From the NCBI RefSeq assembly GCF_003014735.1, contig NZ_PYAX01000005.1:496001-560000 (forward strand): a stretch of DNA of 64,000 nucleotides. Reading direction: 5' to 3'. The notes beneath the pieces are model-generated. The model did not search any database, was not told where the DNA came from, and was given only the letters and a program-made list of their open reading frames with translations. This DNA comes from Saccharothrix carnea (GTDB taxonomy: Bacteria; Actinomycetota; Actinomycetes; Mycobacteriales; Pseudonocardiaceae). Within the stretch, counting starts at the first letter, position 1, and the number at the start of each line of letters is the position of its first letter. The translations under genes and the position numbers were made by a program. Of the stretch, positions 43,876-55,169 are shown piece after piece.

Positions 43876-44871
43876 GTGCCACTCCTCGAAGTACGTGACC
43901 TCACCGTGGTTTTCGAGCGCAAGGGGGAGAAGCCCTTCACCGCCGTCGACCACGTGAGCTTCGACGTGGAGCCGGGCCAGACCGTCGGCCTGGTCGGCGA
44001 GTCGGGGTGCGGCAAGTCCGTGACGTCGTTGGCGATCATGGGGTTGCTGCCCAGGCGCGGCGCGCGCGTGTCCGGTTCCGTGCAGTACGAAGGCGTGAAC
44101 CTGCTGTCGCTGTCCGACCGCGAGATGCGCGACAAGCGCGGCCGTGACCTGGGCATGGTGTTCCAGGACCCGCTGTCCTCGCTGAACCCGGTGATCCCGA
44201 TCGGGGTGCAGGTGACCGAGGTGCTGGAACGGCACCGGGACATGCCGCGCAAGAAGGCGATGCTGGAGGCGGCCGAGCTGCTGGACAAGGTCGGCATCCC
44301 CGACCCGACCCGGCGGCTGTCGGAGTACCCGCACCAGCTGTCCGGCGGCATGCGGCAACGCGCGCTGATCGCGATCGCGCTGGCGTGCCGTCCCCGGCTG
44401 CTCATCGCCGACGAGCCGACCACGGCGCTGGACGTGACGATCCAGGCGCAGATCCTGGCGCTGCTCAAGGAGCTGGTGCACGACCTGGGCACCGCACTGG
44501 TCATGATCACGCACGACCTGGGCGTGGTCGCGGGCCTGTGCGACGAGGTGAACGTGCTCTACGCCGGTCGCGTGGTGGAGAAGGCGCACCGGCACGAGCT
44601 GTTCGCCGCGCCGCGCCACCCGTACACGCACGGCCTGCTGTCGTCGATCCCGCGGCTGGACGCGCCGCGCGGCGAGAAGCTGAATCCGATCCGCGGCTCG
44701 GTGTCGGACAACATCCCCTGGTCGGAGGGCTGCGCGTTCGCGCCCCGCTGCCCCAACAAGCTGGACGTGTGCGTGCGGGTGACGCCCGAGCAGGAGGACA
44801 TCGGCGGCGGCCGGCTGCTGCGCTGCCACAACCCGGTGAAGCCGCCGGTGGCCGAGGAGGTGTCGGCGTGA
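43876..44871 (+). CDS. Oligopeptide ABC transporter ATPase (DppD type)
   Basis: A 331-residue ATPase with Walker [12 protein letters not shown] (about 48-58), Q-loop [14 protein letters not shown] signature [15 protein letters not shown], Walker [13 protein letters not shown] and switch His in [10 protein letters not shown]. The C-terminal oligopeptide extension has paired cysteines ([14 protein letters not shown], then CHN) that may hold an Fe-S cluster. GTG start; the stop overlaps the next start (GTGA). Confidence 0.92.
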   Translation: MPLLEVRDLTVVFERKGEKPFTAVDHVSFDVEPGQTVGLVGESGCGKSVTSLAIMGLLPRRGARVSGSVQYEGVNLLSLSDREMRDKRGRDLGMVFQDPLSSLNPVIPIGVQVTEVLERHRDMPRKKAMLEAAELLDKVGIPDPTRRLSEYPHQLSGGMRQRALIAIALACRPRLLIADEPTTALDVTIQAQILALLKELVHDLGTALVMITHDLGVVAGLCDEVNVLYAGRVVEKAHRHELFAAPRHPYTHGLLSSIPRLDAPRGEKLNPIRGSVSDNIPWSEGCAFAPRCPNKLDVCVRVTPEQEDIGGGRLLRCHNPVKPPVAEEVSA

Positions 44872-46019
44872 GCACTGCGGTGACTCCCGGACCAGGGACC
44901 CCTCAGTCGGATCATCCGGGTGACACCCTGGTGTCCGTGGAGGGCATCAAGGTCCACTTCCCGATCAAGCGCGGCGTGATCCTCGACCGCACGGTCGGCC
45001 ACGTGTACGCGGTGGACGGCGTCGACCTGTCGGTGCGGCGCGGCGAGACGTACGGCCTGGTCGGCGAGTCGGGGTGCGGCAAGTCCACCCTCGGGCGGGC
45101 GGTGCTGCGGCTGACCGAGCCGACGGCCGGGCGGGTCGTGTTCGACGGCACGGACCTGTCGACGTTGAAGGGCGAGGAACTGCGCCGGATGCGCCGCCGG
45201 ATGCAGATGGTGTTCCAGGACCCCATGTCGTCGCTGGACCCCCGGCAGTCGGTGGAGTCGATCCTGGTCGAGGGCCTGCGGGCGCACGACCTGGACAAGG
45301 GCCGTGAGGCGACCGGCAAGCGGCTGCGCGAGCTGCTGTCGGCGGTCGGGCTGCCGTCGACGTCGCTGCGCAAGTACCCGCACGAGTTCTCCGGCGGCCA
45401 GCGGCAGCGCATCGGCATCGCGCGGGCGCTGGCGGTCGAGCCCGACCTGATCATCGCCGACGAGCCGGTGTCCGCGCTGGACGTGTCGGTGCAGGCGCAG
45501 GTCGTCAACCTGCTGGAGGAGCTGCAGGACGAGTTCGGGCTCACCTACCTGGTGATCGCGCACGACCTCGCCGTGGTGCGGCACATCTCCGACCGGGTCG
45601 GCGTGATGTACCTGGGCGGCCTGGTGGAGGAGGCGACCTCGGACGACCTCTACGCCGAGCCGCTGCACCCGTACACCAGGGCGTTGCTGTCGGCGATCCC
45701 CGTGCCGGACCCGGTGGTGGAGGACCGGCGCGAGCGGATCCTGCTCACCGGCGACCTGCCGTCACCGGCGAACCCGCCCAAGGGCTGCCGCTTCCACACC
45801 CGCTGCCCGTGGAAGCAGGCCACCCGCTGCGACACCGAGCGGCCCGAGCTGCGCGAGGTGCTGCCGGGGCACCGGGTGGCGTGCCACTGGGCGGAGGACA
45901 TCCGGGCGGGCAAGCTCCGGCCGCACGAGGTCGAGGCCGTGCTGGTGGAGGAGGACGGCATCTCGCCGGACATCCCCCTGGTCGGACCCGCCTCGGTGAC
46001 GGAGGCGCTGAACCCGTGA
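44868..46019 (+). CDS. Oligopeptide ABC transporter ATPase (DppF type)
   Basis: A 383-residue ATPase, partner of the gene before it. A ~20-residue Pro/Thr-rich lead precedes Walker [12 protein letters not shown] (about 66-76), Q-loop [11 protein letters not shown], signature [15 protein letters not shown], Walker [13 protein letters not shown] and [10 protein letters not shown]. Cysteine pairs ([16 protein letters not shown]) lie in the C-terminal extension. A further acidic tail of about 30 residues ([20 protein letters not shown]) is unusual. The operon ends at the terminator at 46023. Confidence 0.92.
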   Translation: MSTAVTPGPGTPQSDHPGDTLVSVEGIKVHFPIKRGVILDRTVGHVYAVDGVDLSVRRGETYGLVGESGCGKSTLGRAVLRLTEPTAGRVVFDGTDLSTLKGEELRRMRRRMQMVFQDPMSSLDPRQSVESILVEGLRAHDLDKGREATGKRLRELLSAVGLPSTSLRKYPHEFSGGQRQRIGIARALAVEPDLIIADEPVSALDVSVQAQVVNLLEELQDEFGLTYLVIAHDLAVVRHISDRVGVMYLGGLVEEATSDDLYAEPLHPYTRALLSAIPVPDPVVEDRRERILLTGDLPSPANPPKGCRFHTRCPWKQATRCDTERPELREVLPGHRVACHWAEDIRAGKLRPHEVEAVLVEEDGISPDIPLVGPASVTEALNP

Positions 46020-46022
46020 GCC

Positions 46023-46058
46023 CGTGTCCGGGGGCGCCCGCCCGCGCCCCCGGACACG
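46023..46058. terminator. Very strong terminator at the end of the importer operon
   Basis: CGTGTCCGGGGGCG (46023-46036) pairs perfectly with CGCCCCCGGACACG (46045-46058), 14 bp, between convergent genes. Confidence 0.9.
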
Positions 46059-46062
46059 TCGG

Positions 46063-46764
46063 TCAGACCACCCCCGGGTAGAGGGTGCGCGGGTCGGCGG
46101 ACAGCGCGGCCTTCAGCTCCACGACCCCCTGGTCGGCCAGCACCTCGACGAGGTCGGCCTCGATGCCGTCCAACGCGGCGCGCACGACGTCGGCGGGGTC
46201 GTTCTTCGGCACGTCGAGGCTCGCCGTCATGTCGGTGTCGGTCGGGCCCAGGTGCAGGCCGGTGACCAGCGTGCCCTGGCCCGCGAGCTCCACCCGGACG
46301 CCGTTGGTGAGGCTCCACTGCGCCGCCTTGGCCGCGCTGTACGCGGTGGCGTACTCGTAGGACACCCACGACATCGAGGACAGCACGTTCAGGATCGCGC
46401 CGCCGCCGTTGGCGGCGAGGACCGGCGCGAAGGCGCGCACCATCTCCAGCGTGCCGTAGAAGTTCGTGTCCAGCTCCTGCCTGATCGCGGCCGGGTCGCC
46501 GGTGACCAGGTTCTGCCCGGTGATGATGCCCGCGTTGTTGACCAGCAGGTTCACGTCGCCCGCGGCGGCGGCAGCGGCGGCCACGGCGGCCGGGTCGGTG
46601 ATGTCCAGCGGCAGGACCTCGACGTCGGGCAGGTCGACCGCGTCGGCGTTGCGCGCGGTCGCGTAGACCTTCGCGGCGCCCCGTTCCAGCAGCTGCCGGG
46701 CGAAGTGCCTGCCGAGGCCGCGGTTGGCGCCGGTGACCAGGGCGACCGAGTTGGCGATCTTCAT
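46063..46764 (-). CDS. Short-chain dehydrogenase/reductase
   Basis: A 233-residue classical SDR. NAD(P) loop TGANRGLGRHFA (about 11-22), NNAG (about 76-79), catalytic Ser in VLSSMSW and YSAAK with Tyr and Lys (about 143-147). Substrate unknown. It is divergent from an HxlR regulator over 81 bp that carries the GGTTGG/CCAACC palindrome, so redox- or substrate-triggered control by that regulator is likely. Confidence 0.87.
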   Translation of the reverse strand: MKIANSVALVTGANRGLGRHFARQLLERGAAKVYATARNADAVDLPDVEVLPLDITDPAAVAAAAAAAGDVNLLVNNAGIITGQNLVTGDPAAIRQELDTNFYGTLEMVRAFAPVLAANGGGAILNVLSSMSWVSYEYATAYSAAKAAQWSLTNGVRVELAGQGTLVTGLHLGPTDTDMTASLDVPKNDPADVVRAALDGIEADLVEVLADQGVVELKAALSADPRTLYPGVV

Positions 46765-46784
46765 GGCTGTCTCCCCGTGGGTTG

Positions 46785-46801
46785 GGTTGGCTTTTCCAAC
46801 C
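46785..46801. promoter_or_regulatory. Palindromic operator between SDR and HxlR genes
   Basis: GGTTGG-CTTTT-CCAACC is a perfect 6-bp inverted repeat with a five-base spacer, 21 bp upstream of the SDR start and 45 bp upstream of the HxlR start. It is probably bound by the HxlR protein; that assignment is by position. Confidence 0.6.
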
Positions 46802-46845
46802 TAGCCTGGCTGGATTGGGATGCACAACCGAGCCATACTGGGGCG

Positions 46846-47277
46846 GTGGCGGAACCCGACGACCCCGGCTGTTCCACGGTCAAGGCCGTGGAGGTCGTCG
46901 GCGAGCGCTGGACGTTGTTCGTGCTGCGCGAGGCGTTGGTGGGCGCGAGCCGCTTCTCGGAGTTCCGGGCCCGGCTCGGGATCGCGTCCGACGTGCTCGC
47001 CGCCAGGCTGTCGAAGCTGGTCGACACCGGGCTGATGGCCCGGCAGAGCTACCGGGAGCCGGGGCAGCGCCCGCGCGACTGCTACCGCCTCACCGAGTCG
47101 GGCAGGCAGCTCGGTGTGGTGCTGTGCGCGTTGCAGGAGTGGGGCGACGAGCACCTGCCGGGCGCGCCGTCGCGGGTCGCGTTCCGCACGGCGGACGGGC
47201 GTCCGGTGACGGTGCGCTTCGTGGACGACGAGGGTGTCGTGGTCCCGGTGGACCAGGTGCGCGCGGAGCGGACCTAG
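46846..47277 (+). CDS. HxlR-family winged-helix regulator
   Basis: A 143-residue regulator. The HxlR hallmark CSTVKAVEVVGERWTLFVLREAL (about 8-30) has the conserved N-terminal cysteine (Cys8), followed by FSEFRARLGIASDVLAARLSKLVDTGLM (recognition helix and wing). HxlR proteins sense aldehydes, disulfide or quinone stress and often control a divergent oxidoreductase, as here. GTG 46846 is chosen; upstream frame lacks coding character. The stop overlaps the convergent membrane-protein gene by four bases. Confidence 0.85.
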   Translation: MAEPDDPGCSTVKAVEVVGERWTLFVLREALVGASRFSEFRARLGIASDVLAARLSKLVDTGLMARQSYREPGQRPRDCYRLTESGRQLGVVLCALQEWGDEHLPGAPSRVAFRTADGRPVTVRFVDDEGVVVPVDQVRAERT

Positions 47278-47564
47278 CGTCTCCCGGGTCTGTAGAGCGC
47301 CCGCAGGACCAGCAGGCAGCCGGCCTGGATGCCCAACGCGATCAGGGCGTGCACGAGCCAGGCGCCGGCGAGCGTGGGTCCGCCCCACGCCTCGCCGAGG
47401 TCGGGGTCGGCGGTGAACGGGTGGCCGATCGCGCCGACCGTGTCCGGCCAGAACGGGTACAGCCAGCCGCGGGCGACCAGGTAGAGGGCGAGCAGCGCGG
47501 GCACCGCGGCGACGAGCGCGCGACCGACCCCGGGCCGCGGGTGGAGGCCGAGAAGTGCTTTCAC
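47274..47564 (-). CDS. Small membrane protein of unknown function
   Basis: A 96-residue protein with two spans (about 15-33 and 66-88) and a connecting extracellular loop rich in Gly, Pro and Trp (GWLYPFWPDTVGAIGHPFTA). GTG 47564 or ATG 47621 could start it; neither has a clear ribosome site. No family recognised. It lies between the HxlR gene and the DinB-like gene. Confidence 0.5.
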   Translation of the reverse strand: MKALLGLHPRPGVGRALVAAVPALLALYLVARGWLYPFWPDTVGAIGHPFTADPDLGEAWGGPTLAGAWLVHALIALGIQAGCLLVLRALYRPGRR

Positions 47565-47677
47565 CGCACGAACGTTAGGCGCGCCGGGGACGCCCGTCGT
47601 CAGCCCACGGGCTGTCATACCCCGGTAGGGCCTGGGCGGGGGCGCCTCCCCCTGTGGTGGTGCCCCCGCCCAGGGGG

Positions 47678-48241
47678 TCACGCGGGCCAGTTCGGCGAAC
47701 GTCCGAGCAGGCCCACCAGGCGGTCGGTGATCGGCGCGTCCACCGGCACGTCGACCGGCATCGCGAACGCCCCTCCCGGACCTCGGACGTCCGGCGTGGT
47801 CGGGAAGTGCCGCGCCATCCGGTAGGCGGCGGTGGCGAGCTCGGCGTCCAGGGTGCTGTCGACCCCGATCGCCCGGCACAGGTCCCAGGCGTGCACCAGG
47901 TTGTCCACGAAGTGCCCGGCCACCAGCTCGCGGCCGCGGCGCAGGCCGTAACCGGGGAACTCGGCCTCGGCCTCCAGCACGCCTTCGGCGCGGAACGCCT
48001 CGGTGACCGCGTCGGTCGCCACCCGGTAGGCGGCGACCAGGTCGTCGCTGGCCGGCTCGTCGACGGCCGTGTGGCGGACGGCCGCGACGAACGACAGCGT
48101 CGACTCCACCTGGTGGCGCAGCAGTTCGTAGACGGTCCAGCCGGCGCACGGCGTGGCCATGTCCAGGTGGGCCTCTTCCAGGTCCGCCATGAGCTTCAGG
48201 TTGAGGTCGAGCGCCGACCGGTTCAGGTCCAGGAGATCCAT
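47678..48241 (-). CDS. TIGR03086-type DinB/mycothiol-dependent metal-binding protein
   Basis: A 187-residue four-helix DinB-fold protein. TPCAGWTVYELLRHQVEST (about 30-48) and HFVDNLVHAWDLCRAIGV (about 110-127) match the actinobacterial metal-binding group related to maleylpyruvate isomerase; conserved His residues would bind a divalent metal. Members may use mycothiol. The gene diverges from a TetR gene over a perfect palindrome, so it is the likely target of that repressor. Confidence 0.8.
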   Translation of the reverse strand: MDLLDLNRSALDLNLKLMADLEEAHLDMATPCAGWTVYELLRHQVESTLSFVAAVRHTAVDEPASDDLVAAYRVATDAVTEAFRAEGVLEAEAEFPGYGLRRGRELVAGHFVDNLVHAWDLCRAIGVDSTLDAELATAAYRMARHFPTTPDVRGPGGAFAMPVDVPVDAPITDRLVGLLGRSPNWPA

Positions 48242-48260
48242 GTGTCGTCCACCCCTCTAG

Positions 48261-48280
48261 TTGTACGAACGATCGTACAA
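48261..48280. promoter_or_regulatory. TetR operator
   Basis: TTGTACGAACGATCGTACAA is an inverted repeat with perfect 8-bp arms around ACGA, 19 bp from the DinB-like start (48241) and 30 bp from the TetR start (48310). Its position between divergent genes is typical for TetR autorepression. Confidence 0.75.
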
Positions 48281-48309
48281 TTAGTTTGGGGCGGGTCAAG
48301 GGGGCTAGC

Positions 48310-48930
48310 GTGGACGGCGTGAAGGTCGACGGACGGGTGGAGCGCGGCGAGCAGACGCGGCGGCAGATCCTGCGGCGCGCGGCGGAGATCGCCTCGGTGG
48401 AAGGGCTGGAGGGCCTGTCGATCGGGCGGCTGGCCGGCGAGCTGGAGGTCAGCAAGAGCGGGGTGTTCGCGCACTTCGGGTCGAAGGAGGAGCTGCAGCT
48501 CTCGACCGTGCGCGCGGCGGCGGCGATCTTCGTGCGGCAGGTGGTGGAACCGGCGCTGACCGAGCCGCCGGGCCTCGCCCGCCTGGAGCGGCTGCTGGAC
48601 GGCTGGCTGGCGTACTCGGAGAACCGCACGTTCCCCGGCGGGTGCTTCTTCTACGCCGTGCAGGCCGAGTTCGACGCCCGCCCGGGCCGGGTGCGCGACG
48701 CGATCGCCGGGTACGGGCGCGAGTGGAACTCCTACGTCCGCGAGACCGTCGCCGCCATCCCGGGGATCACCGACCCCGACCAGCTGGCGTTCGAGCTGAT
48801 CGCGTTCCTGGAGATGGCCAACGCCCAGTCCGTCCTGCACGACGACCCGCAGGCCTACTCACGCGCCCGCGTCGCCGTGCGGGCGCGGTTGGCTCAGGCG
48901 GGCACGGCGGCGTCCACGGCCCGGCGCTGA
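48310..48930 (+). CDS. TetR-family transcriptional regulator
   Basis: A 206-residue repressor. The N-terminal helix-turn-helix (about 10-55) includes RRQILRRAAEIASVEGLEGL, then SIGRLAGELEVSKSGVFAHFGSKEELQL. The C-terminal ligand domain has FPGGCFFYAVQAEFDARPG, as in the YcdC/TetR_C group. Start GTG 48310 or 48319. The last 37 bp overlap the convergent DedA-like gene. Confidence 0.88.
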   Translation: MDGVKVDGRVERGEQTRRQILRRAAEIASVEGLEGLSIGRLAGELEVSKSGVFAHFGSKEELQLSTVRAAAAIFVRQVVEPALTEPPGLARLERLLDGWLAYSENRTFPGGCFFYAVQAEFDARPGRVRDAIAGYGREWNSYVRETVAAIPGITDPDQLAFELIAFLEMANAQSVLHDDPQAYSRARVAVRARLAQAGTAASTARR

Positions 48931-49454
48931 GCGGCTTTCACGGCCATCCCGATCGGCACGCTGATCAGCGTGGCCACCCCGAACGAGATCAGCGTCGCCA
49001 CCACGGGGTCGGTGAACAGCTGACCGCCGAAGTAGCCGAGCGTGGCCGTGTAGGCGCTCCACAGCAAGGCGCCGACCAGCGCGATCGGCGTGAACCGCCG
49101 GATCGGCCACCGCAGCGCCCCGGCCAGCACCGCCCCGACCAGCCCACCACCGGGCACGAACCGCACCGCGACCAGGATCGACTCACCGCGCGTGGCCAAC
49201 TTCGCCGCCGTCCACGCGATCACGGCCCGCGGTCCGGGCCGTTGACCGACCCGGCTCAGCGCCCGCATACCCACACTCCGCCCGATGGTGAAGTTCACCA
49301 GGTCCGACAGCGCGCACCCGGCCGCCGCCACGGCGATCACCGCCGTCAACGACAGCTCACCGGAGGCGGCGAGCACGCCGTACCCGATCAACACGGCCTC
49401 GGTCGGCGCCAGCGGCACGACGGCGACGACGAACAGCACCACGAACGCGGTCAT
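48894..49454 (-). CDS. DedA-family membrane protein
   Basis: A 186-residue protein with four or five spans. It has PLAPTEAVLIGYGVLAASG (re-entrant start), GCALSDLVNFTIGRSVG, RFVPGGGLVGAVLAGALRWP and a final anchor. The R-F-x-P-G-G motif is the DedA/SNARE-associated signature; family members act in lipid scrambling and membrane homeostasis. Slightly shorter than E. coli DedA proteins (~220). Confidence 0.82.
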   Translation of the reverse strand: MTAFVVLFVVAVVPLAPTEAVLIGYGVLAASGELSLTAVIAVAAAGCALSDLVNFTIGRSVGMRALSRVGQRPGPRAVIAWTAAKLATRGESILVAVRFVPGGGLVGAVLAGALRWPIRRFTPIALVGALLWSAYTATLGYFGGQLFTDPVVATLISFGVATLISVPIGMAVKAAQRRAVDAAVPA

Positions 49455-49527
49455 GACCGGGGAACGTCGCGGAGTTCCGGATCATCACCAAGCTGTCGGT
49501 GTCTTCAGCATCCCGTCACCTTCGGCG

Positions 49528-49879
49528 TCACATATCCGCAGGTAGCGCGTCGATCGTGTTACGCGCGACACACGTCTCGCTGAGGTCTTCGGTGAAGAAC
49601 GCGGCGGCGAGGTGGGCGTGGAGGACGACGTCCGGCCCCTCCGGCTTCAGGAACAACGTGAACGGCCGCGCCCCTCCCGCGACCGTGTGCACGCCGGTAG
49701 CCGTGGCGTGCAGCAGGTCGAGCGCCCGGGTCGCCTCGGCGCCCCAAGCACACCGCAGTTCCGGCAGGTGGGCCCGCTGCGACGCCTCGAACAGCCGCTG
49801 GTACTGGTCGCCGAGCGCGGGCGCGCAGGCCACAATGTCGGGCAACCGGACCGGCGCGCACCCGGCCTCGACCCGCTCG
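49528..49879 (-). pseudogene. C-terminal fragment of an unidentified minus-strand gene
   Basis: The minus frame reads CAPALGDQYQRLFEASQRAH and later ARPFTLFLKPEGPDVVLHAH to a TGA at 49528-49530, with protein-like composition. Upstream of about 49880 the same frame is plainly the shadow of the XRE gene. It has no convincing start; a GTG near 49834 is possible for an ~100-residue product. It may be a real short gene or a truncated end left by rearrangement. Family unknown. Confidence 0.35.
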
Positions 49880-50691
49880 ATGCCCGCACCGACCCCCGCG
49901 ACCGGGCCGCGCGGAAGACGTTGGAGCACAGCGCCGCGCACCTGGGTGTTTCGGAGAGCAAGATCAGCAACATGGAGTCCGGCCGCTACGGGCAGCCGCC
50001 CGGGGAGGTCGCGAAGCTGCTCGCCTTCTACGACGCCGATCCCGACCGCATCGCGCGGATCGTCGCGTTGGGGCAGGAGGACGACACCGGTAGCTGGTGG
50101 GCACCTTGGGCCGGTGTGATCCCCGACTGGCTCCGACTCTTCGCCGGCCTGGAGGGCATGTCCCAATCGGTCTTCTTCTACGAACCGCTTGCTGTTCACG
50201 GGCTGTTGCAGACCGAGGGGTACGCCACGGCCGTGGCGGCAGGCGCGCGCCGCGTGCGACCTGCCGACGCGGACCTGGTGGTGGGATTCCGCATGGAGCG
50301 GGCGAGGCGGCTGGTCGACCACGAGAACCCCTTGGTGCTGCAGGCTGTCCTCGAAGAGACGGCGCTGCATCGCCCGGTCGGCGACCGCGAGGTCATGCGG
50401 GGCCAACTGGCCCATCTGCTGGCCCTCAACCGGCTGCCCAACATCGACATCCGGGTGATCCGCACCTCCGCCGGAGTGCATCCGGCCTTGGCGGGCCAGT
50501 TCACGCTGTTGCAGTTCAAGGACTTCAGCGATGTGGCGTACGTCGAGCTTCAGGAAGACGCGATATATCTTCATGATCCGACCAAGGTCCGGGCCTATAA
50601 CATGTCGGCTGAGAGCCTGCGCGCAGCCGCCCTGGGGCCGCGCGAGACGAATTCCTTGATCGCCTCGCTGATCGAGGGGTCGCAGCCCTGA
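49880..50691 (+). pseudogene. XRE-DUF5753 regulator with deletion/frameshift in its N-terminal HTH
   Basis: An ATG at 49880 begins MPAPTPATGPRGRR, a typical N-terminus of this family. At about 49918 the frame then breaks, and the sequence resumes in another frame as TLEHSAAHLGVSESKISNMESGRYG. The usual ~15 residues of helix 1 (LRRLREEAG-like) are missing. The rest is intact: WAGVIPDWLRLFAGLEG, FEPLAVHG-like FYEPLAVHGLLQTEGYA, NIDIRVIRTSAGVHPALAGQ (the DUF5753 ligand-type domain) and a normal end at 50691. Such proteins partner DUF397 proteins in development control. A TTG at 49921 might still start a truncated product. Confidence 0.6.
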
Positions 50692-50704
50692 CCTGGAGGT
50701 CGTG

Positions 50705-50890
50705 ATGACACTCCGCTTGCCTGCCGATGCGCGGTGGAAAAAGGCGACCGGGAGCTACGAGAACGGCAGTTGTGTCGAGGTGGCGGTCGGCGAAGCCGTG
50801 ATCGGGGTTCGGGACTCGAAGAACGCCGAAGGGCCGGTGTTGACCTTCCCGGCCGGCCGGTGGGCGGCGTTCCTCACCAAGACCGCCTGA
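50705..50890 (+). CDS. DUF397-domain protein
   Basis: A 61-residue protein. [18 protein letters not shown], then [25 protein letters not shown] is the DUF397 pattern ('S..ng.CVEva..g..v.vRDSk.p.gpvl.f....W.afl'). It lies 13 bp after the XRE-DUF5753 gene with GGAGG at 50694-50698. In streptomycetes DUF397 proteins bind and oppose their XRE-DUF5753 partners. Here the partner looks damaged. It overlaps the convergent WYL gene by 17 bp. Confidence 0.88.
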   Translation: MTLRLPADARWKKATGSYENGSCVEVAVGEAVIGVRDSKNAEGPVLTFPAGRWAAFLTKTA

Positions 50891-51833
50891 CCGCTCGCGC
50901 GCACCGCTCGGCGTGCGCACGCAGGGCGTCGACCAGGGCGGGTGGCCCGTTGGTCAGGCTGAAGTCCACGTCGACCGACGTGATCATCCACGCCAGGTCG
51001 CGGGCGGTGTCGGCGCCGAGGTGCAGCAGGCAGGTCCGGGAGTCCACCGGTTCGACCACGCCCATGCCCGGCCAGACGCGGTCGGCCGCGGTGGCGGCCG
51101 GTTCGTGCAGCGTCACGGTCGCCCGCACCGGCCACGCGCGGGACGACAGGCGGTGGGCCAGGTATGTCGCCGCGTCGCCGTCCGGTGGTTCGCGGGGCGT
51201 GAAGCGGGGGCCGTTCGGGGTCCGCAGCACCAGCCGGTCGACGCGGAAGCTGCGCCAGTCGTCGCGGTCGGTGTCCCAGGCGACCAGGTACCAGTGCCGC
51301 ACGAAGTTGACCAGGCGGTGCGGTTGCGCGCAACGGGTCGTCGCGCCGCCCCGCGGGCTGGTGTAGTCGAACCGCAGCGACTCGTGCCGCCGGCAGGCGT
51401 CGGCGATGGCCACGAGCACGTCCGGGTCGACGCGCGGCCCGCTGGTCTCGACCCGGGCGGTCGCCGCGTGCAGCGTGCCGACGCGGTGCCGCAGCCGCGC
51501 GGGCAGCACCTGCTCCAGCTTGGCCAACGCCCGCAGCGACGCCTCCTCGATCCCGGCGACCGAACCACCCGCCGCCGTCCGCAGCCCCACGGCCACGGCC
51601 ACCGCCTCGTCGTCCTCCAGCAGCAACGGCGGCAGTGCGGCACCCGCGTCGAGCCGGTAACCGGCCGTGCCGCGGCTGGCGCGCACCGGGTAGCCCAGGT
51701 CGCGCAGCCGTTCGACGTCACGGCGGACGGTGCGCGTGGTGACGTCCAACCGCTCGGCCAGCTCGGCGCCCGACCAGTCGCGCGGGGCCTGCAACAGCGA
51801 CAGCAGCCGGAGGAGCCGAGCGGTGGTGTCCAC
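50874..51833 (-). CDS. YafY-type HTH/WYL-domain transcriptional regulator
   Basis: A 319-residue regulator. The DeoR-like helix-turn-helix (about 1-55: [37 protein letters not shown]) precedes a WYL domain (about 135-215) with [22 protein letters not shown] and a C-terminal extension (WCX, about 230-310). WYL domains bind ligands or nucleic acid. It diverges from an epoxide hydrolase over 51 bp carrying a GGAAC/GTTCC repeat, so it probably controls both. Confidence 0.88.
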   Translation of the reverse strand: MDTTARLLRLLSLLQAPRDWSGAELAERLDVTTRTVRRDVERLRDLGYPVRASRGTAGYRLDAGAALPPLLLEDDEAVAVAVGLRTAAGGSVAGIEEASLRALAKLEQVLPARLRHRVGTLHAATARVETSGPRVDPDVLVAIADACRRHESLRFDYTSPRGGATTRCAQPHRLVNFVRHWYLVAWDTDRDDWRSFRVDRLVLRTPNGPRFTPREPPDGDAATYLAHRLSSRAWPVRATVTLHEPAATAADRVWPGMGVVEPVDSRTCLLHLGADTARDLAWMITSVDVDFSLTNGPPALVDALRAHAERCARAVRRSW

Positions 51834-51850
51834 CGGCCCACCTTAGGACC

Positions 51851-51870
51851 GGAACTGTCCCAACCGTTCC
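51851..51870. promoter_or_regulatory. Inverted repeat between WYL regulator and epoxide hydrolase
   Basis: GGAAC-N10-GTTCC lies 17 bp from the WYL start and 14 bp from the hydrolase ATG. The arms are short. Position suggests an operator of the WYL protein. Confidence 0.4.
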
Positions 51871-51884
51871 TTAGCGTCGGCCCC

Positions 51885-53030
51885 ATGACCGCACCGCACG
51901 ACATCCGCCCGTTCCGCATCGACATCCCGCAGGACCGGCTCGACGACCTGAACGCGCGGCTGGCCAACACCCGCTGGCCCGACGAACTGCCCGGCGTCGG
52001 CTGGAGCCGGGGCGTGCCGGTGGCCTACCTGAAGGACCTCGCCGAGCACTGGCGCACCACCTACGACTGGCGGGCGCACGAGGCGGCGATCAACGAGCAC
52101 CCGCAGTACCTGGCCACGGTGGACGGCCAGCGCGTGCACTTCCTGCACGTGCGCTCACCCGAGCCGGACGCCCTGCCGCTCGTGCTGCTGCACGGCTGGC
52201 CGGGCGGTGTGGTCGACTTCCTGGACGTCATCGGCCCGTTGTCGGACCCCCGCGCGCACGGCGGCGACCCGGCCGAAGCGTTCCACCTGGTCCTACCGTC
52301 ACTGCCGGGCTTCGGCTTCTCCACCCCGCTGGCCGGTCCCGGCATGAACGCGGCACGGATGGCCGGCGTGCTGGTGGAGCTGATGCACGCGCTCGGCTAC
52401 GAGCGGTACGGCGTGCAGGGCTACGACACCGGTGCGTGGGTCGGCCCGGAGATGGCCAGGCAGGCACCGGACCGGGTGGTCGGGCTGCACGTCAACGCCC
52501 TGCTCACGTTCCCGGTCGGCGCGGACGGCGAGTTCGACGACCTCAGCGAGGTCGAGCGGCAGCGGTGGGCGGACGTGCAGGACTTCAACGACGGCTACCT
52601 GCAGTGCAACGCCAAGCGCCCGCAGACCGTCGCCTACGGCCTGCACGACTCGCCGGTGGGCCAGCTCGCCTGGATCGTGGAGAAGTTCAAGGAGCTCACC
52701 GACCCGGAGGACGGCCTGCCCGAGGACAGCGTCGACCGCGACCGCGTCCTCACCGACGTCTCGCTGTACTGGCTGACCGGCACGGCCGCGTCGGCGGCGC
52801 AGGTCTACTACGAGGAGATCAGCGCGAAGGGGTGGGCCGACGCCGAGCGGACCACCGTGCCGACCGGCGTGCTGGTCTCGGCCCACGACAAGACGATCCG
52901 CCCGTGGGCCGAGCGCGACCACCACGTGGTGCGGTGGACCGAACTCGACCGGGGCGGCCACTTCCTCGCCATGGAACAGCCGAACCTGCTGGTCACCGAC
53001 GTGCGCGAGTTCTTCACCGGCCTGCGCTGA
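51885..53030 (+). CDS. Epoxide hydrolase (EHN-type alpha/beta hydrolase)
   Basis: A 381-residue hydrolase. The epoxide-hydrolase N-terminal domain (about 5-110: [35 protein letters not shown]) precedes the alpha/beta core. The oxyanion motif is [10 protein letters not shown], the nucleophile Asp is in [11 protein letters not shown], and the catalytic His is in [10 protein letters not shown]. Microsomal-type enzymes of this layout add water to epoxides. The usual GGDWG is replaced by GYDTGAW. Long hairpins (53040-53145) follow. Confidence 0.85.
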   Translation: MTAPHDIRPFRIDIPQDRLDDLNARLANTRWPDELPGVGWSRGVPVAYLKDLAEHWRTTYDWRAHEAAINEHPQYLATVDGQRVHFLHVRSPEPDALPLVLLHGWPGGVVDFLDVIGPLSDPRAHGGDPAEAFHLVLPSLPGFGFSTPLAGPGMNAARMAGVLVELMHALGYERYGVQGYDTGAWVGPEMARQAPDRVVGLHVNALLTFPVGADGEFDDLSEVERQRWADVQDFNDGYLQCNAKRPQTVAYGLHDSPVGQLAWIVEKFKELTDPEDGLPEDSVDRDRVLTDVSLYWLTGTAASAAQVYYEEISAKGWADAERTTVPTGVLVSAHDKTIRPWAERDHHVVRWTELDRGGHFLAMEQPNLLVTDVREFFTGLR

Positions 53031-53110
53031 GCACAACCCGCGAGGTCGCGGCGAGCGGTCGACTTCCAGGCGACCTCGCCCGCGACGCCGGAGGCGGCGC
53101 AGTTCAACAC

Positions 53111-53145
53111 GGTCGCCTCGCCGTCACCACGACGGCGAGGCGACC
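53111..53145. terminator. Very strong bidirectional terminator before leuA 3' end
   Basis: GGTCGCCTCGCCGTC (53111-53125) pairs perfectly with GACGGCGAGGCGACC (53131-53145), a 15-bp stem with loop ACCAC. A weaker long-loop repeat (GCGAGGTCGC at 53040-53049 with GCGACCTCGC at 53070-53079) precedes it. It separates the convergent epoxide hydrolase and leuA genes. Confidence 0.88.
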
Positions 53146-53154
53146 CCGTCGAGC

Positions 53155-55062
<1,908 letters not shown>

Positions 55063-55169
55063 GTCGGACAGGTTAACCGGATTTCGCGCCGGCGTGGAAC
55101 CGGGCGCCCAGATGGTGGAACTTCACCCGGTCGAGTTTCACTCGATCGTGGGGTGGGCACCTTCTTGAC

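Noticed and set aside
41926..44829. A 967-codon minus-strand open frame
   Set aside because: Shadow of the three importer genes; no family motifs and compositional bias typical of antisense frames.
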